Positions 24,963 through 34,817 of a DNA stretch of 64,000 nt are shown piece after piece. The stretch's first letter is position 1; every line of letters begins with the position of its first letter. The notes beneath the pieces were generated by a model that searched no databases, had not been told where the DNA came from, and saw only the letters and a list, made by a program, of their open reading frames with translations. The stretch spans positions 1 to 64,000 of the forward strand of contig CAINNJ010000007.1 of assembly GCA_903851195.1 (NCBI GenBank), in the 5' to 3' direction. Position numbers and translations under genes: made by a program. Source of the DNA: an uncultured Acidobacteriia bacterium (GTDB lineage: Bacteria; Acidobacteriota; Terriglobia; Bryobacterales; Bryobacteraceae).

Positions 24963-27536
24963 ATGAGAATTCAAACGAAGTCCGCATTTCTGGTATTTGC
25001 CGCGCTGCCGCTGCTCAGCGGGATGCTGCAGGCGCAGACGGTCAAAATAACGCCGGGATATACCAGTATCGGCGTTAACCAGACGCTACAGTACAAGGCT
25101 GCGACCACTGGGCTGAACGATATGCCGGTGAGTTGGTGGGTCGGCAGCACCAAAGGGGGCAACACCACCTACGGGACGATTACGCAGGCGGGTCTTTATA
25201 AGGCTCCCGCGACCATTCCGGCGAACGGTATTACGATCACGGCGCTCGGTTCGGACGGGAAGACCTCCGATACGGTGTACGTCAACGTGGCGCCTCCGGG
25301 ACCGCAGATCACGTCGATCTCTCCGAATCCGGTGCCTGGCGGGAACGCGACGATCACGGTTTTCGCTACCGGGATACAGGTGCAACCGTATGTGTCTCTG
25401 GTGTGTAACGGGGTTCAGCTGGGTGGAACCACGGTCACGGCGACGTCGATCAAGGGCGGGGTTTATATTCCGGCGGGAACGGCCACGCTGTCCTGCGCGA
25501 TCTCCAATCCCGGCTCGTTGTACGGGAACAGTTTTGTGGTTCCGGTGACCGCTCCCGCGCCCACGCCTACTCCTACGCCGACGCCGACGGTCACCGCTCC
25601 GGTGGTTTCGCCCGCGACATCGTCCGTGGTCCTCGGCGCGACGCAGCAGTTCACGGCGGCGGGCGCGACGAGTTGGTCCGCCGCGGCGGGCACGGTTACG
25701 GCAGCGGGTTTGTACACGGCTCCGGCGGTGATGCCGGCATCGGGTGTGGATACGGTGACGGCGACGAACACGGCCGGTAAAGGCACGGCGAACGTCACGC
25801 TGATCAGCAACGTGGCGCCGGTGATTTCCTCCGTGAATCCGACTTCGCTGCCGCTGGGTGTTTTCTCGATGACGATCACGGGAACCGGCTTTGTCAATAT
25901 TTCGAAGGTGACTTTGGGAAGCTCGTCGGCAACGGTGAGCGCGGTCACCCCGACGTCGATGACCGTGTCCGGATTTGCGGGGACGGCGGGCAGCGTCAGT
26001 CTGATGGTTTCGAACGGGCCGGTGGCTTCGCAGCCGTTCCCGGTGCAGGTCGGGATTTCGAATCCGCAGGTTTCCGCGGCGGCGGCGCGACGTTTCCTCG
26101 AGCAGGCGGCGTTTGGACCGACGCCCGCGGACGCGCTGCACGTGCAGCAGGTTGGGTTTCAGGGCTGGCTGAACGAGCAGTTCGCGATGCCGGCGGTTTC
26201 GAACTACAATGTCGCGTCGAGCCAGGGCGGTCTGCCGCAGGTTTTTCTCGCCAACGCGGTGACGAATCCGGATCAGCTGCGGCAGCGCCTGGCGTTTGCC
26301 TGGAGCGAGATTTTCGTGACCTCGGTTAACAAGCTGATCTGGGATCAGGCGGTTGGTTATTACCAGCAGATGCTGCTGAACGATGCGTTCTCGAACTACC
26401 GGCAGATTCTGGGCGACGTGACGCTGAGCCCGGGAATGGGACAGTACCTCGACATGGCGAACAATGCCAAGGCCAATCCAGCCCAGAATTTTGTCGCCAA
26501 TGAAAACTATGCGCGGGAAGTGCTGCAGCTGTTCAGCATCGGCACCAAAGCGCTGAACCCGGACGGGACCACGCAGTTCGACAGTAACAATCTGCCGGTT
26601 CCGACCTATTCGCAATTCACGGTTACGGAGTTCGCCCGGGTGTTCACCGGGTGGGGCTACGCCGGAACCTACTGGGGCGCCTATCCCAATCAGGCCGGAC
26701 CGATGATGCCGTTTCCCTCCATGCACGACACGGGAGCGAAGACGCTGCTCAACGGGTATGTGTCGCCGGCCGGGGTTTCGACTCAGCAGGACCTGAATAA
26801 TGCGCTGGACAACATCTTCAACCATCCGAACGTGGGACCGTTCATCGGCACAGGCCTGATTCAGAAACTGGTGAAGAGCAACCCGAGCCCTGCTTATGTG
26901 CAGCGTGTTGCGGCTGTTTTCGCCAATAACGGACAGGGCGTTCGCGGCGATATGAAGGCTGTGATCACGGCGATTCTGCTCGATCCGGAAGCGCGCGCCA
27001 ACGACAACGGCGGCAACGATCAGATCAGCGACGGCCATCTGCAGGAGCCGGCACTGTTCGTCGCCGGGATGGTCCGCGCCTTCGGCGGGCAGATGACGAC
27101 GGGCAATTACTACACGTACGATCTGGCGACGCTGAACCAGGATATTTTCAACTCGCCAAGCGTGTTTAACTATTACTCTCCGTTCTTCCATGCGCCGGGC
27201 ACGGGGCTGTTCGGACCGGAGTTTCAGATCAACACGCCGAATAACTCGATCCTGCGGGCGAACCTGATCGGCGGCATGTTCAACGCTTACAACAGTCCGA
27301 TTCAGACTTACGGACCGGGCACCACGGTGGATCTGACGCCCTTTATGTCGCTGGCCGGCAATCCGTCGAGCCTGGCGGATGCGCTGGATCTGACGCTGAC
27401 GCACGGCACGATGCCGGCGGCGATGAAGCAGATGGTGATCAACGCGATCACGGCGGACACGGGCGGCTCGGCGTCGCGGCTGGAAACCGGCTGCTACCTG
27501 ATTCTGACCTCCGGCTATTACAACGTGTGGCACTAA
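24963..27536 (+). CDS. DUF1800 secreted protein with Ig-like N-terminal domains
   Basis: An 857-residue exported protein. After a signal peptide (LVFAALPLLSGMLQAQ) there are three or more Ig/IPT-like domains (about residues 20-360), separated by a Pro-Thr linker of repeating PT units near residue 200, then the DUF1800 domain from about residue 370 (ARRFLEQAAFGPTPADALHVQ). DUF1800 proteins are almost always paired with DUF1501, as here (50 bp gap). The reaction is unknown. ATG 24963 with a strong ribosome-binding site was chosen rather than an in-frame start at 24876. Confidence 0.9.
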   Translation: MRIQTKSAFLVFAALPLLSGMLQAQTVKITPGYTSIGVNQTLQYKAATTGLNDMPVSWWVGSTKGGNTTYGTITQAGLYKAPATIPANGITITALGSDGKTSDTVYVNVAPPGPQITSISPNPVPGGNATITVFATGIQVQPYVSLVCNGVQLGGTTVTATSIKGGVYIPAGTATLSCAISNPGSLYGNSFVVPVTAPAPTPTPTPTPTVTAPVVSPATSSVVLGATQQFTAAGATSWSAAAGTVTAAGLYTAPAVMPASGVDTVTATNTAGKGTANVTLISNVAPVISSVNPTSLPLGVFSMTITGTGFVNISKVTLGSSSATVSAVTPTSMTVSGFAGTAGSVSLMVSNGPVASQPFPVQVGISNPQVSAAAARRFLEQAAFGPTPADALHVQQVGFQGWLNEQFAMPAVSNYNVASSQGGLPQVFLANAVTNPDQLRQRLAFAWSEIFVTSVNKLIWDQAVGYYQQMLLNDAFSNYRQILGDVTLSPGMGQYLDMANNAKANPAQNFVANENYAREVLQLFSIGTKALNPDGTTQFDSNNLPVPTYSQFTVTEFARVFTGWGYAGTYWGAYPNQAGPMMPFPSMHDTGAKTLLNGYVSPAGVSTQQDLNNALDNIFNHPNVGPFIGTGLIQKLVKSNPSPAYVQRVAAVFANNGQGVRGDMKAVITAILLDPEARANDNGGNDQISDGHLQEPALFVAGMVRAFGGQMTTGNYYTYDLATLNQDIFNSPSVFNYYSPFFHAPGTGLFGPEFQINTPNNSILRANLIGGMFNAYNSPIQTYGPGTTVDLTPFMSLAGNPSSLADALDLTLTHGTMPAAMKQMVINAITADTGGSASRLETGCYLILTSGYYNVWH

Positions 27537-27586
27537 TCCCGCGGAAACGCAGCCAACAAATAAACACACATTAAGGAAATAAAGAC

Positions 27587-28942
27587 ATGTTGATTCGTTC
27601 CAGACGTGAATTTCTGCGGGATGCGGTTCGTTCGGTTTCCGCGGCCGGCGCATTGGGCGCCATGGGTAAGTTCGGTGAGATGAATGCGCTGGCGGTGAAC
27701 GCCAACCTGCCCTACCAGGCGCTGGTTTGCATCTACCTCGCCGGGGGCAATGACGGTCACAATATGGTCATTCCGGTGACGACCACGCAGCAGAACTACA
27801 GCCTTTACCAGCAGGGTCGCGGCGGCCTGGCTCTGGCGCAGGGTTCTCTGGTGCCGGTCCATAACGGGAACGACACCTACGGGCTGCATCCGAAGCTGGC
27901 CGAATTGGGAGCGCTGTACAACCAGGGAGCGTCGCCGGTGGCGGTGGTGGCGAACGTCGGGATGCTGGTGAAGCAGATCGACCGCAACCTGTACAACTCG
28001 AACAACAGCGCGATTGTGCCGAATGCGCTGTTTTCGCATTCGGATCAGTCGAGCCAGTGGCAGACGTCGATCCCCACGGGCCTCGGCAGCACGGGCTGGG
28101 GCGGTCGCGTGGCGGACCAGCTGGCGTCGCTGAATGCCGGGGCCAAGTTCCCGGCGATGGCGTCAACGAGTGGCGCCAGTCTGTTCGTGACCGGCCAGCA
28201 GAGTTTCGCCGCCACCGTGCCGGCGGGCACGGCACAGCTGCTCAATGTCGGCAATCAGGCCCGCCTGCTGGGGCTGCAGCAACTGGTGACGTTCGATAAC
28301 GGGCTGCAACTGGTGCAGGCGAGCAATTCCACGCTGACCCGCGGGCTGAACTACGCATCGAGTCTGAATGCGGCGCTGAACGGGGTGACGCTCACGACGG
28401 CGTTTCCGGCCAACAATCCGCTGGCGACTCAGTTGCAGACAGTGGCCCGGATTATCAAAGTGCAGAACACGCTGGGTCTGTCGCGGCAGATCTTCTTCTG
28501 CCAACTGGGCGGGTTCGACACGCATGGCAGCCAGCTGGTGCAACAGGACGCGCTGCTGCAGCAACTGAGCCAGGCGATGGCGGCGTTCTATCAGGCCACG
28601 GTGGACATCGGGATGCAGAATGCGGTGACCACATTCACCAGTTCCGAGTTCGGACGCACGCTGACGCCGAACAGCGGCGGCGGCACGGACCATGCGTGGG
28701 GCAGCCATCATTTCGTGATGGGCGGCGGCGTGAAGGGCGGGAAGTTCTATGGCCAGTTCCCGGATCTGCATGTGGGCGGGCCGAACGACGCGAACAGCCG
28801 CGGAACGCTGATTCCGAGCACTTCGGTGGATCAGTATGCGGCGACGATGGCGACCTGGTTCGGCGTGCAGCCGCAGAATCTGGGGAGCGTTTTCCCGAAT
28901 CTGGCGAACTTCAACCAGACCGACCTCGGGTTCCTGGGATAA
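27587..28942 (+). CDS. DUF1501 protein, partner of DUF1800 (module B)
   Basis: A 451-residue DUF1501 protein with a Tat motif (SRREFLRDAVRSVSAAG). Landmarks: LVCIYLAGGNDGHNMVIP, YGLHPKLAELGALY, CQLGGFDTHGSQ, TSSEFGRTLTPN, GGTDHAWGSHHFVMGG. It belongs to the branch that accompanies DUF1800, distinct from the PSD1-linked branch. AAGGA lies before the ATG. The DUF1800 protein is presumably its export or substrate partner. Confidence 0.92.
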   Translation: MLIRSRREFLRDAVRSVSAAGALGAMGKFGEMNALAVNANLPYQALVCIYLAGGNDGHNMVIPVTTTQQNYSLYQQGRGGLALAQGSLVPVHNGNDTYGLHPKLAELGALYNQGASPVAVVANVGMLVKQIDRNLYNSNNSAIVPNALFSHSDQSSQWQTSIPTGLGSTGWGGRVADQLASLNAGAKFPAMASTSGASLFVTGQQSFAATVPAGTAQLLNVGNQARLLGLQQLVTFDNGLQLVQASNSTLTRGLNYASSLNAALNGVTLTTAFPANNPLATQLQTVARIIKVQNTLGLSRQIFFCQLGGFDTHGSQLVQQDALLQQLSQAMAAFYQATVDIGMQNAVTTFTSSEFGRTLTPNSGGGTDHAWGSHHFVMGGGVKGGKFYGQFPDLHVGGPNDANSRGTLIPSTSVDQYAATMATWFGVQPQNLGSVFPNLANFNQTDLGFLG

Positions 28943-29043
28943 GAAGCAAAAGGTCACGGTAGATCACGGCGGCGGGCGCAGACATTGCGTTTGCCGCCGT
29001 TTTGCGTTTTATGGACCCCGAACGAATCTGATAACGTGTTAGC

Positions 29044-31521
29044 GTGTGTATTTCCGCGCGCTCCCTTGCCCGTTTTCTCGCTCCCGGAATTGTGTCTGCC
29101 GCGGCGGCTGTTACGTTAGTCGCGCAACAGCCTGCGGGGACGGACGCCGTCACGATCCTCAAAAACAACTGCCAGCCGTGTCACAGCGAGTCGCTGAAAT
29201 CGAGCGGTCTGTCGGTCGCGACGCGGGAGGCGATGCTGCAGGGCGGGAATCGCGGCGCGGCGCTGAGGCCTTCGGATGCGCCGGGGAGTCTGGTGGTGCA
29301 GGCGATGGAGCAGACCGGCGGGCTGAAGATGCCGCCGGGCCGGAAACTGGCGGACGAACAGATTGCGGCGGTGCGGAACTGGGTGGCGGCGGGCGCGGTG
29401 TGGCCGAAGGATGCTGCCGTTTCGTCGGCTGCGCCATCGGGGAAGCGGAAAGGCGCGGACTGGTGGGCTTTCCAGCCGGTTGCGCGTGTCGAGCCGCCGG
29501 CCGTGAAACAGACGGCGTGGGTGCGGAACCCCGTCGACAACTTCATTCTGGCGCGACTGGAAAAGGAGAAGCTGACGCCCTCCGGGGAGGCGGCGAAAGA
29601 GACACTGCTGCGGCGGGTGTCGCTCGATCTGACGGGCTTGCTGCCATCGCCGAAGGAAGTTCGGGAGTTCGTGGCGGACACGCGGCCGGACGCTTACGAA
29701 CGCGTGGTGGACCGGCTGCTGGCGTCGCCCAATTACGGTGAACGCTGGGGGCGGCACTGGCTGGATGTGGCCCGCTATGCGGATTCCGACGGGTATACGA
29801 TCGACGCGCCCCGGCAGATGTGGAAGTACCGCGACTGGGTGATCAACGCGCTGAATCGCGACATGCCGTTCGATCAGTTCACGATCGAGCAACTGGCCGG
29901 GGACCTGCTGCCGAATCCCACAACGGATCAGCTGATCGCCACGGGATTCCATCGGAATACGCCGAGCAACTTCGAGGGTGGAATCGATTTCGAACAGTAT
30001 CGCGTGGAAGCGGTGGTGGATCGGGTGTCCACGACCGGCGGCGCTTTTCTCGGTCTCACGGTGGGCTGCGCGCGCTGTCACGATCACAAGTTCGATCCGA
30101 TCTCGCAGAAGGAGTTTTATCAGCTCTTCGCGTTTTTCAATAACGTTGATGAGGTGGCGAGCGAGGCCGAGCGGTATGACTTCAACCGGCCGATTCTGGA
30201 AGTGCCGACGGCCGAGGAAATCGCGAGGAAGAAGGCATTTAACGCGCAGTGGTCGGCGCTCAGCAAGGAGCTGATCCTGTATGTGCGGGAACTGGCGGCG
30301 AAGCCCCGGCAGGCGGGGGACGCGGATCCTTCGAAAGATCCGGAACTCATGGAGCGGGTGCAGAACTTACGGGAACTGCGGAAGCGGGAGCCGAAGTACA
30401 CGACCACGCTGGTGATGAAAGAGCTGCCGAAGCCGCGCGAGAGCTATATCCATCTGGGCGGGGATTTTACGCGCAAGGGCATCACGGTGCAGCCGGGCGT
30501 GCCGGAAGTGTTACCGCCGCTGCAGGGCGAGGGGAAGACGCGGCTCGATTTCGCGAAGTGGCTGGTGGATGGACGGAATCCGCTGACGGCGCGGGTGACG
30601 GTGAACCGGATCTGGCAGGAGTATTTCGGCAAGGGCCTGGTGGAATCGGAGAACGATTTCGGGGCGCAGGGGAATCCGCCGACGCATCCGGAGTTACTGG
30701 ATTATCTGGCGGGTGAGTTTGTGCGGCAGAAGTGGAGCCAGAAGGCGATTCACCGGCTGATTGTGACGTCGGCGGCGTACCGGCAGTCGTCGAAAGAGCG
30801 GCCGGAGCTGGAGGAAGTGGATCCGTATAACAAGCTGCTGGCGCGCCAAAACCGGCTGCGTCTGGAAGCGGAGATCATCCGGGATTCGGCGCTTTCGGCC
30901 AGCGGGCTGCTGACGGATAAAGTGGGCGGGCCGAGCGTGTATCCGCCGATTCCGGACGGGGCGATGTCGGTGACGCAGGTGGCCGGCGCGTGGCCCACGG
31001 CGACGGGTCCGGACCGGTACCGGCGCGGGGTGTACACGTTTTTCAGAAGATCGGCCGCGTTCCCGGGGCTGATGGTCTTCGATGCGCCGGACGCGAATGC
31101 GAGTTGCACGCGGCGGGTTCGGTCGAACACGCCATTGCAGGCGCTCGCGACGCTGAACGACGAAGCGTTCACGGAGTTCGCGGAAGGATTGGCGGCGCGG
31201 GTGATTAAAGAGGCGCCGGAAGACACGGCGGCGCGCATTCGGTATGCCTATCTGCTGGCGATGGGGCGTGCGCCGCGGCCGGATGAAGAACAGAGGCTCG
31301 GGAAGTTTCTGGCGCGGCAGATGGAGGAGTACAAGAGCAATCCGTCGCACGCGCTGGAGCTGATTTACAAGGGCGGTAAGTTTAGTCCGGAGGGAGTGCC
31401 GGTGAATCCGCCGCCGGCCAAGCTGGCCGCGATGCTGCCGAAGGATCTGCCGCTCGAGGCGGCATGGACGGGCGCGGCGCGGGTGCTGTTTAACCTGGAC
31501 GATTTCCTGACACGGGATTAG
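29044..31521 (+). CDS. PSD1 / planctomycete cytochrome-C domain protein, module C
   Basis: An 825-residue exported protein: a leader (residues 1-28) is followed by PSCyt1 with CQPCH (about residue 42) and SSGLSVATREAMLQGG, PSCyt2/DUF1549 (RWGRHWLDVARYADSDGY, GCARCHDHKFDPIS) and PSD1/DUF1553 (VNRIWQEYFGKGLVE, LARQNRLRLEAEIIRDSAL). Two CxxCH motifs could bind c-type haem. Unlike module A, there is no LamG insert. The start is GTG 29044. The DUF1501 partner follows after 4 bp. Confidence 0.9.
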   Translation: MCISARSLARFLAPGIVSAAAAVTLVAQQPAGTDAVTILKNNCQPCHSESLKSSGLSVATREAMLQGGNRGAALRPSDAPGSLVVQAMEQTGGLKMPPGRKLADEQIAAVRNWVAAGAVWPKDAAVSSAAPSGKRKGADWWAFQPVARVEPPAVKQTAWVRNPVDNFILARLEKEKLTPSGEAAKETLLRRVSLDLTGLLPSPKEVREFVADTRPDAYERVVDRLLASPNYGERWGRHWLDVARYADSDGYTIDAPRQMWKYRDWVINALNRDMPFDQFTIEQLAGDLLPNPTTDQLIATGFHRNTPSNFEGGIDFEQYRVEAVVDRVSTTGGAFLGLTVGCARCHDHKFDPISQKEFYQLFAFFNNVDEVASEAERYDFNRPILEVPTAEEIARKKAFNAQWSALSKELILYVRELAAKPRQAGDADPSKDPELMERVQNLRELRKREPKYTTTLVMKELPKPRESYIHLGGDFTRKGITVQPGVPEVLPPLQGEGKTRLDFAKWLVDGRNPLTARVTVNRIWQEYFGKGLVESENDFGAQGNPPTHPELLDYLAGEFVRQKWSQKAIHRLIVTSAAYRQSSKERPELEEVDPYNKLLARQNRLRLEAEIIRDSALSASGLLTDKVGGPSVYPPIPDGAMSVTQVAGAWPTATGPDRYRRGVYTFFRRSAAFPGLMVFDAPDANASCTRRVRSNTPLQALATLNDEAFTEFAEGLAARVIKEAPEDTAARIRYAYLLAMGRAPRPDEEQRLGKFLARQMEEYKSNPSHALELIYKGGKFSPEGVPVNPPPAKLAAMLPKDLPLEAAWTGAARVLFNLDDFLTRD

Positions 31522-31525
31522 TGAA

Positions 31526-32977
31526 ATGACCAACGAAGATCTTCTGCTGCAATTCGAAACGCGCCGGCACTTTTTCAGCCGCTGCGGGGTGGGGCTGGGC
31601 AAGCTGGCGTTGCTGTCACTGCTGAACGACGGGAAGAGTTTCGCGGCTCCGGCCACGGGCGCCGCGGCGAATCCGCTGCAGGCGAAGCCGGGGCATTTTC
31701 CCGCGAAGGCGAAGAACGTTATTTACCTGTTCATGGCGGGCGCGCCGAGCCAGTTCGAACTCTACGACTTTAAACCGACGCTGCAGAAGTATCACAACCA
31801 GACCGTGCCGGAAGAGCTGATGGCGGGCAAACGGTTTGCGTTCATGGATACGTTCGCGAAAGAGAAGCCGAAGCTGCTGGGGACGGCACGGAAGTTCGCG
31901 CAGCACGGCCAGTCCGGGGCGTGGTTTTCCGAACTGGTGCCGCATATCGCGGGGATTGCGGACGATATCACGTTCCTGAAGGGCGTTTCGACGGAGAACT
32001 TCAACCACGGTCCGGCGAAGTGTTTTTCGAATACGGGGTCGACGCGGTTTGGGCGGCCGAGCATGGGCTCGTGGATCACGTACGGGATCGGCAGCGAGTC
32101 GAACGATCTGCCGGGGTTTGTGGTGCTGCAGTCGGGTCCGCGGGGGCCGCGTGGCGGGGCGGCGCTGTGGTCCGGCGGATTTTTGCCGTCGGCGTATCAG
32201 GGTGTGCCGTTCCGGTCGGGCGGAGATCCGATTCTGGATTTGTCGCGGCCGAAGGGAATTTCGGCGGACACGCAGGCGGAGACGATCCAGACGATTCGGG
32301 ATCTGAATCTGTCGCAGCTGACGGAGTCCGGCGATCCGGAAATCGCGACGCGCGTGGCGTCCTATGAGATGGCTTACCGGATGCAGACGAGCGGGCCGGA
32401 GCTGATCGATTTCGGGAAGGAAACGAAAGAGACGCTGGAGATGTACGGGGCGGAGCCGGGCAAGGCCAGCTACGCGAATAACTGTCTGCTGGCCCGGCGG
32501 CTGGTGGAGCGCGGGGTGCGGTTCGTGCAGCTTTATCACACGGACTGGGATCACCATGCCGATCTGGGGCAGCCGCTGGAACAGGTGACGCGCGAGATCG
32601 ATCAGCCGACGGCGGCGCTGATCAAAGATCTGAAGCAGCGCGGGCTGCTGGAGAACACCCTGGTGGTGTGGAGCGGAGAGTTCGGGCGGACGCCGATGGG
32701 CGAGGTGCGGGATTCCGGCAAGGCGGGGCGTAACCATCACATCGACGCGTTCACGCTGTGGATGGCGGGCGGCGGCGTGAAGCCGGGGATGACGCTGGGA
32801 GGCACGGACGACCTGGGCTTTTCGCCCACGGGCGACAAGATGGAAGTGCACGACCTGCACGCGACCATGTTGCATTTGCTGGGCCTGGACCACACGAAGC
32901 TGACGTATAAGTTCCAGGGCAGGAATTTCCGGCTGACGGATGTGGCCGGGCAGGTAATCCAGAAACTGTTTGTGTAG
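31526..32977 (+). CDS. DUF1501 protein, module C
   Basis: A 483-residue DUF1501 protein with a Tat-like leader displaced about 11 residues into the protein (FETRRHFFSRCGVGLG). YLFMAGAPSQFELYDF, GQSGAWFSELVPHIAGI, LYHTDWDHHADLG, VVWSGEFGRTPMG and RNHHIDAFTLWMAGGG are diagnostic. It is the constant partner of the PSD1 protein just upstream. A U-tract terminator follows at 32997. Confidence 0.92.
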   Translation: MTNEDLLLQFETRRHFFSRCGVGLGKLALLSLLNDGKSFAAPATGAAANPLQAKPGHFPAKAKNVIYLFMAGAPSQFELYDFKPTLQKYHNQTVPEELMAGKRFAFMDTFAKEKPKLLGTARKFAQHGQSGAWFSELVPHIAGIADDITFLKGVSTENFNHGPAKCFSNTGSTRFGRPSMGSWITYGIGSESNDLPGFVVLQSGPRGPRGGAALWSGGFLPSAYQGVPFRSGGDPILDLSRPKGISADTQAETIQTIRDLNLSQLTESGDPEIATRVASYEMAYRMQTSGPELIDFGKETKETLEMYGAEPGKASYANNCLLARRLVERGVRFVQLYHTDWDHHADLGQPLEQVTREIDQPTAALIKDLKQRGLLENTLVVWSGEFGRTPMGEVRDSGKAGRNHHIDAFTLWMAGGGVKPGMTLGGTDDLGFSPTGDKMEVHDLHATMLHLLGLDHTKLTYKFQGRNFRLTDVAGQVIQKLFV

Positions 32978-32996
32978 TTGGAGGGTGATTCGGAGA

Positions 32997-33029
32997 CGAT
33001 AATTTCGATGGCACGGATTATCGTTTTTT
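32997..33029 (+). terminator. Intrinsic terminator after module C
   Basis: CGATAAT (32997-33003) and ATTATCG (33017-33023) form a 7-bp stem with a 13-base loop, followed by six T residues (33024-33029). The loop contains GCACGG, which can also pair with CCGTGC at 33033-33038, so an alternative fold is possible. Confidence 0.65.
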
Positions 33030-33066
33030 ATGCCGTGCAAGGAGGCATCGTCCCTGATATCCTCCA

Positions 33067-34752
33067 ATGATTATGGTTTCGTCGCGTAAAACCGGAATTG
33101 CGGTTCTTTCCGTTTCTCTGAGCGCTTCCGCGCTCCTCATTGCTCAATTGCAGCAGGAAAAGGTGGATCTGAACGTGATCCACAAGATTAAGGTCGCCGA
33201 GTTCGGCAATGGCGGCGGTGGCGGCGGGGGACGCGGCCGGGGCGGCGCGGGCGGATCCAAAGTGATGGATACGATGTGGAGCCTGACCGATCGCTACGGC
33301 CCGCGGCTGACGAACTCTCCGCAGTTCCGCGCGGCGGGCGACTGGGCCGTGGGGCAGCTGAAAGAGTGGGGCATGAGCAATGTCCATCTGGAGAAGTGGC
33401 CCACGAAGGAAGTGACTTCCGGGCCGATTCCGGGCTGGCAGGTGACGGGGTACAGTGGCGCGATGGTGGAGCCGACGTACATGCCGCTCGACGGCGTGCC
33501 GGTGGCGTGGACGGCGGGGACGGGCGGGCCGATCACGGCGGAAGTGGTGATGGCTCCGGTCGAAAGTCCGGCCGATATGGAGAAGCAGAAGGGCAAACTG
33601 AAGGGCAAGATCGTGCTGACGGTGCCCGTGCAGGATCTGGCGCTGCCGACTACACCTCTGGCTTCGCGGTATACGTCGGAGCAGTTGGCGGATCTGGTTC
33701 CGGAAGTGATTCCGGTGCCGGGCGCGGGCCGGGGCGGAGCGGGCGGCGGACGCGGCGGTGCCTTCGCGGCGCTGGCGAACATGACGCCCGAAGAGCGGAC
33801 TGCGTATCAGGAAAAGCTGCGGAACTTCTTCCGTGACGAGGGCGCGCTGATGACGATTTCGGCGACGGCCCGCGGGCAGAGCGGAACGCTGTTCGGCGGC
33901 GGCGCGGCGCGGCAGGGCGATCCGACGAAGAATATTCCGCAGGTCTCGGTGACGGCGGAACAGTACAACCGGATTGCGCGGCTGGTGCAGCACAACGTCC
34001 CGGTGAAGCTGACGTTCGATATCAAGACGCAGTTCACGCCGGATACGGAATCGTTCAACGTAATTGCGGAGATTCCGGGAGCGACCAAGCCGGATGAAGT
34101 GGTGATGGTGGGCGGGCACTTCGATTCGTGGCATTACGGCACGGGCGCGACGGACAATGCGGCCGGGAGCGCGGTGGCGATGGAAGTGATGCGGATTCTG
34201 AAGTCGCTGAACCTGAAGATGGACCGGACGGTGCGGCTGGCGATGTGGGGCGGGGAAGAAGAGGGACTGCTGGGGTCTGCGGCGTATGTGAAATCGCACT
34301 TCGCGGATCCGGCGGTGATGAAGCCGACGAAGGAGCATGACAACTTCGCGGGGTATTTCAATATCGACAACGGCACGGGGCGAATTCGCGGGATTTACCT
34401 GCAGGGGAATGAGATGGCGCGGCCGGTGTTCGAGGCGTGGTTCGCGGCGCTGAAGGATCTGACGCCGGGCGTGGTGACGATCCGGAACACGGGCGGGACG
34501 GATCACCAGTCTTTCGATCGGGTGGGGCTGCCGGGCTTCCAGTTTATTCAGGATCCGATGGATTACGACACGCGGACGCACCATTCGAATATGGATGTGT
34601 ACGACCGGATTCAGGCGGCGGATCTGGAGCAGATGGCGGTGATCGAGGCGGCGTTCGTTTATCATGCGGCGATGCGGCCGGAGAAGCTGCCGAGGGTGGA
34701 TCTGCCGGCGGCACAGCCCGCGGGCGGACGCGGGGGCCGGGGCGGGAATTAG
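33067..34752 (+). CDS. M28-family metallopeptidase, secreted
   Basis: A 561-residue zinc aminopeptidase-like protein with a signal sequence. Zinc ligands match family M28: His351 (GGHFDSWH), Asp363 (GATDNAAG), Glu397-398 (GGEEEG), Asp434 (NIDNGTG) and His in RTHHSNMD. A PA-type domain lies at about residues 130-320 and contains a glycine/arginine-rich insert; similar tracts lie after the leader (residues 49-63) and at the extreme C-terminus. The function is probably extracellular peptide hydrolysis. It stands alone between two PSD1 modules, with a structured leader upstream. Confidence 0.9.
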   Translation: MIMVSSRKTGIAVLSVSLSASALLIAQLQQEKVDLNVIHKIKVAEFGNGGGGGGGRGRGGAGGSKVMDTMWSLTDRYGPRLTNSPQFRAAGDWAVGQLKEWGMSNVHLEKWPTKEVTSGPIPGWQVTGYSGAMVEPTYMPLDGVPVAWTAGTGGPITAEVVMAPVESPADMEKQKGKLKGKIVLTVPVQDLALPTTPLASRYTSEQLADLVPEVIPVPGAGRGGAGGGRGGAFAALANMTPEERTAYQEKLRNFFRDEGALMTISATARGQSGTLFGGGAARQGDPTKNIPQVSVTAEQYNRIARLVQHNVPVKLTFDIKTQFTPDTESFNVIAEIPGATKPDEVVMVGGHFDSWHYGTGATDNAAGSAVAMEVMRILKSLNLKMDRTVRLAMWGGEEEGLLGSAAYVKSHFADPAVMKPTKEHDNFAGYFNIDNGTGRIRGIYLQGNEMARPVFEAWFAALKDLTPGVVTIRNTGGTDHQSFDRVGLPGFQFIQDPMDYDTRTHHSNMDVYDRIQAADLEQMAVIEAAFVYHAAMRPEKLPRVDLPAAQPAGGRGGRGGN

Positions 34753-34781
34753 GTCGGCTGAGTCGCGAGTTGAGTGGGTCA

Positions 34782-34817
34782 GGGGCATGTCAGAATAGCA
34801 GCGGGACGACATGCCCC
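34782..34817 (+). promoter_or_regulatory. Hairpin enclosing a start codon
   Basis: GGGGCATGTC (34782-34791) and GACATGCCCC (34808-34817) are perfect 10-bp complements with a 16-base loop. The ATG start of the following gene (34811) lies inside the right arm. In RNA this stem would hide the start codon; in DNA it could be an operator. Confidence 0.6.
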
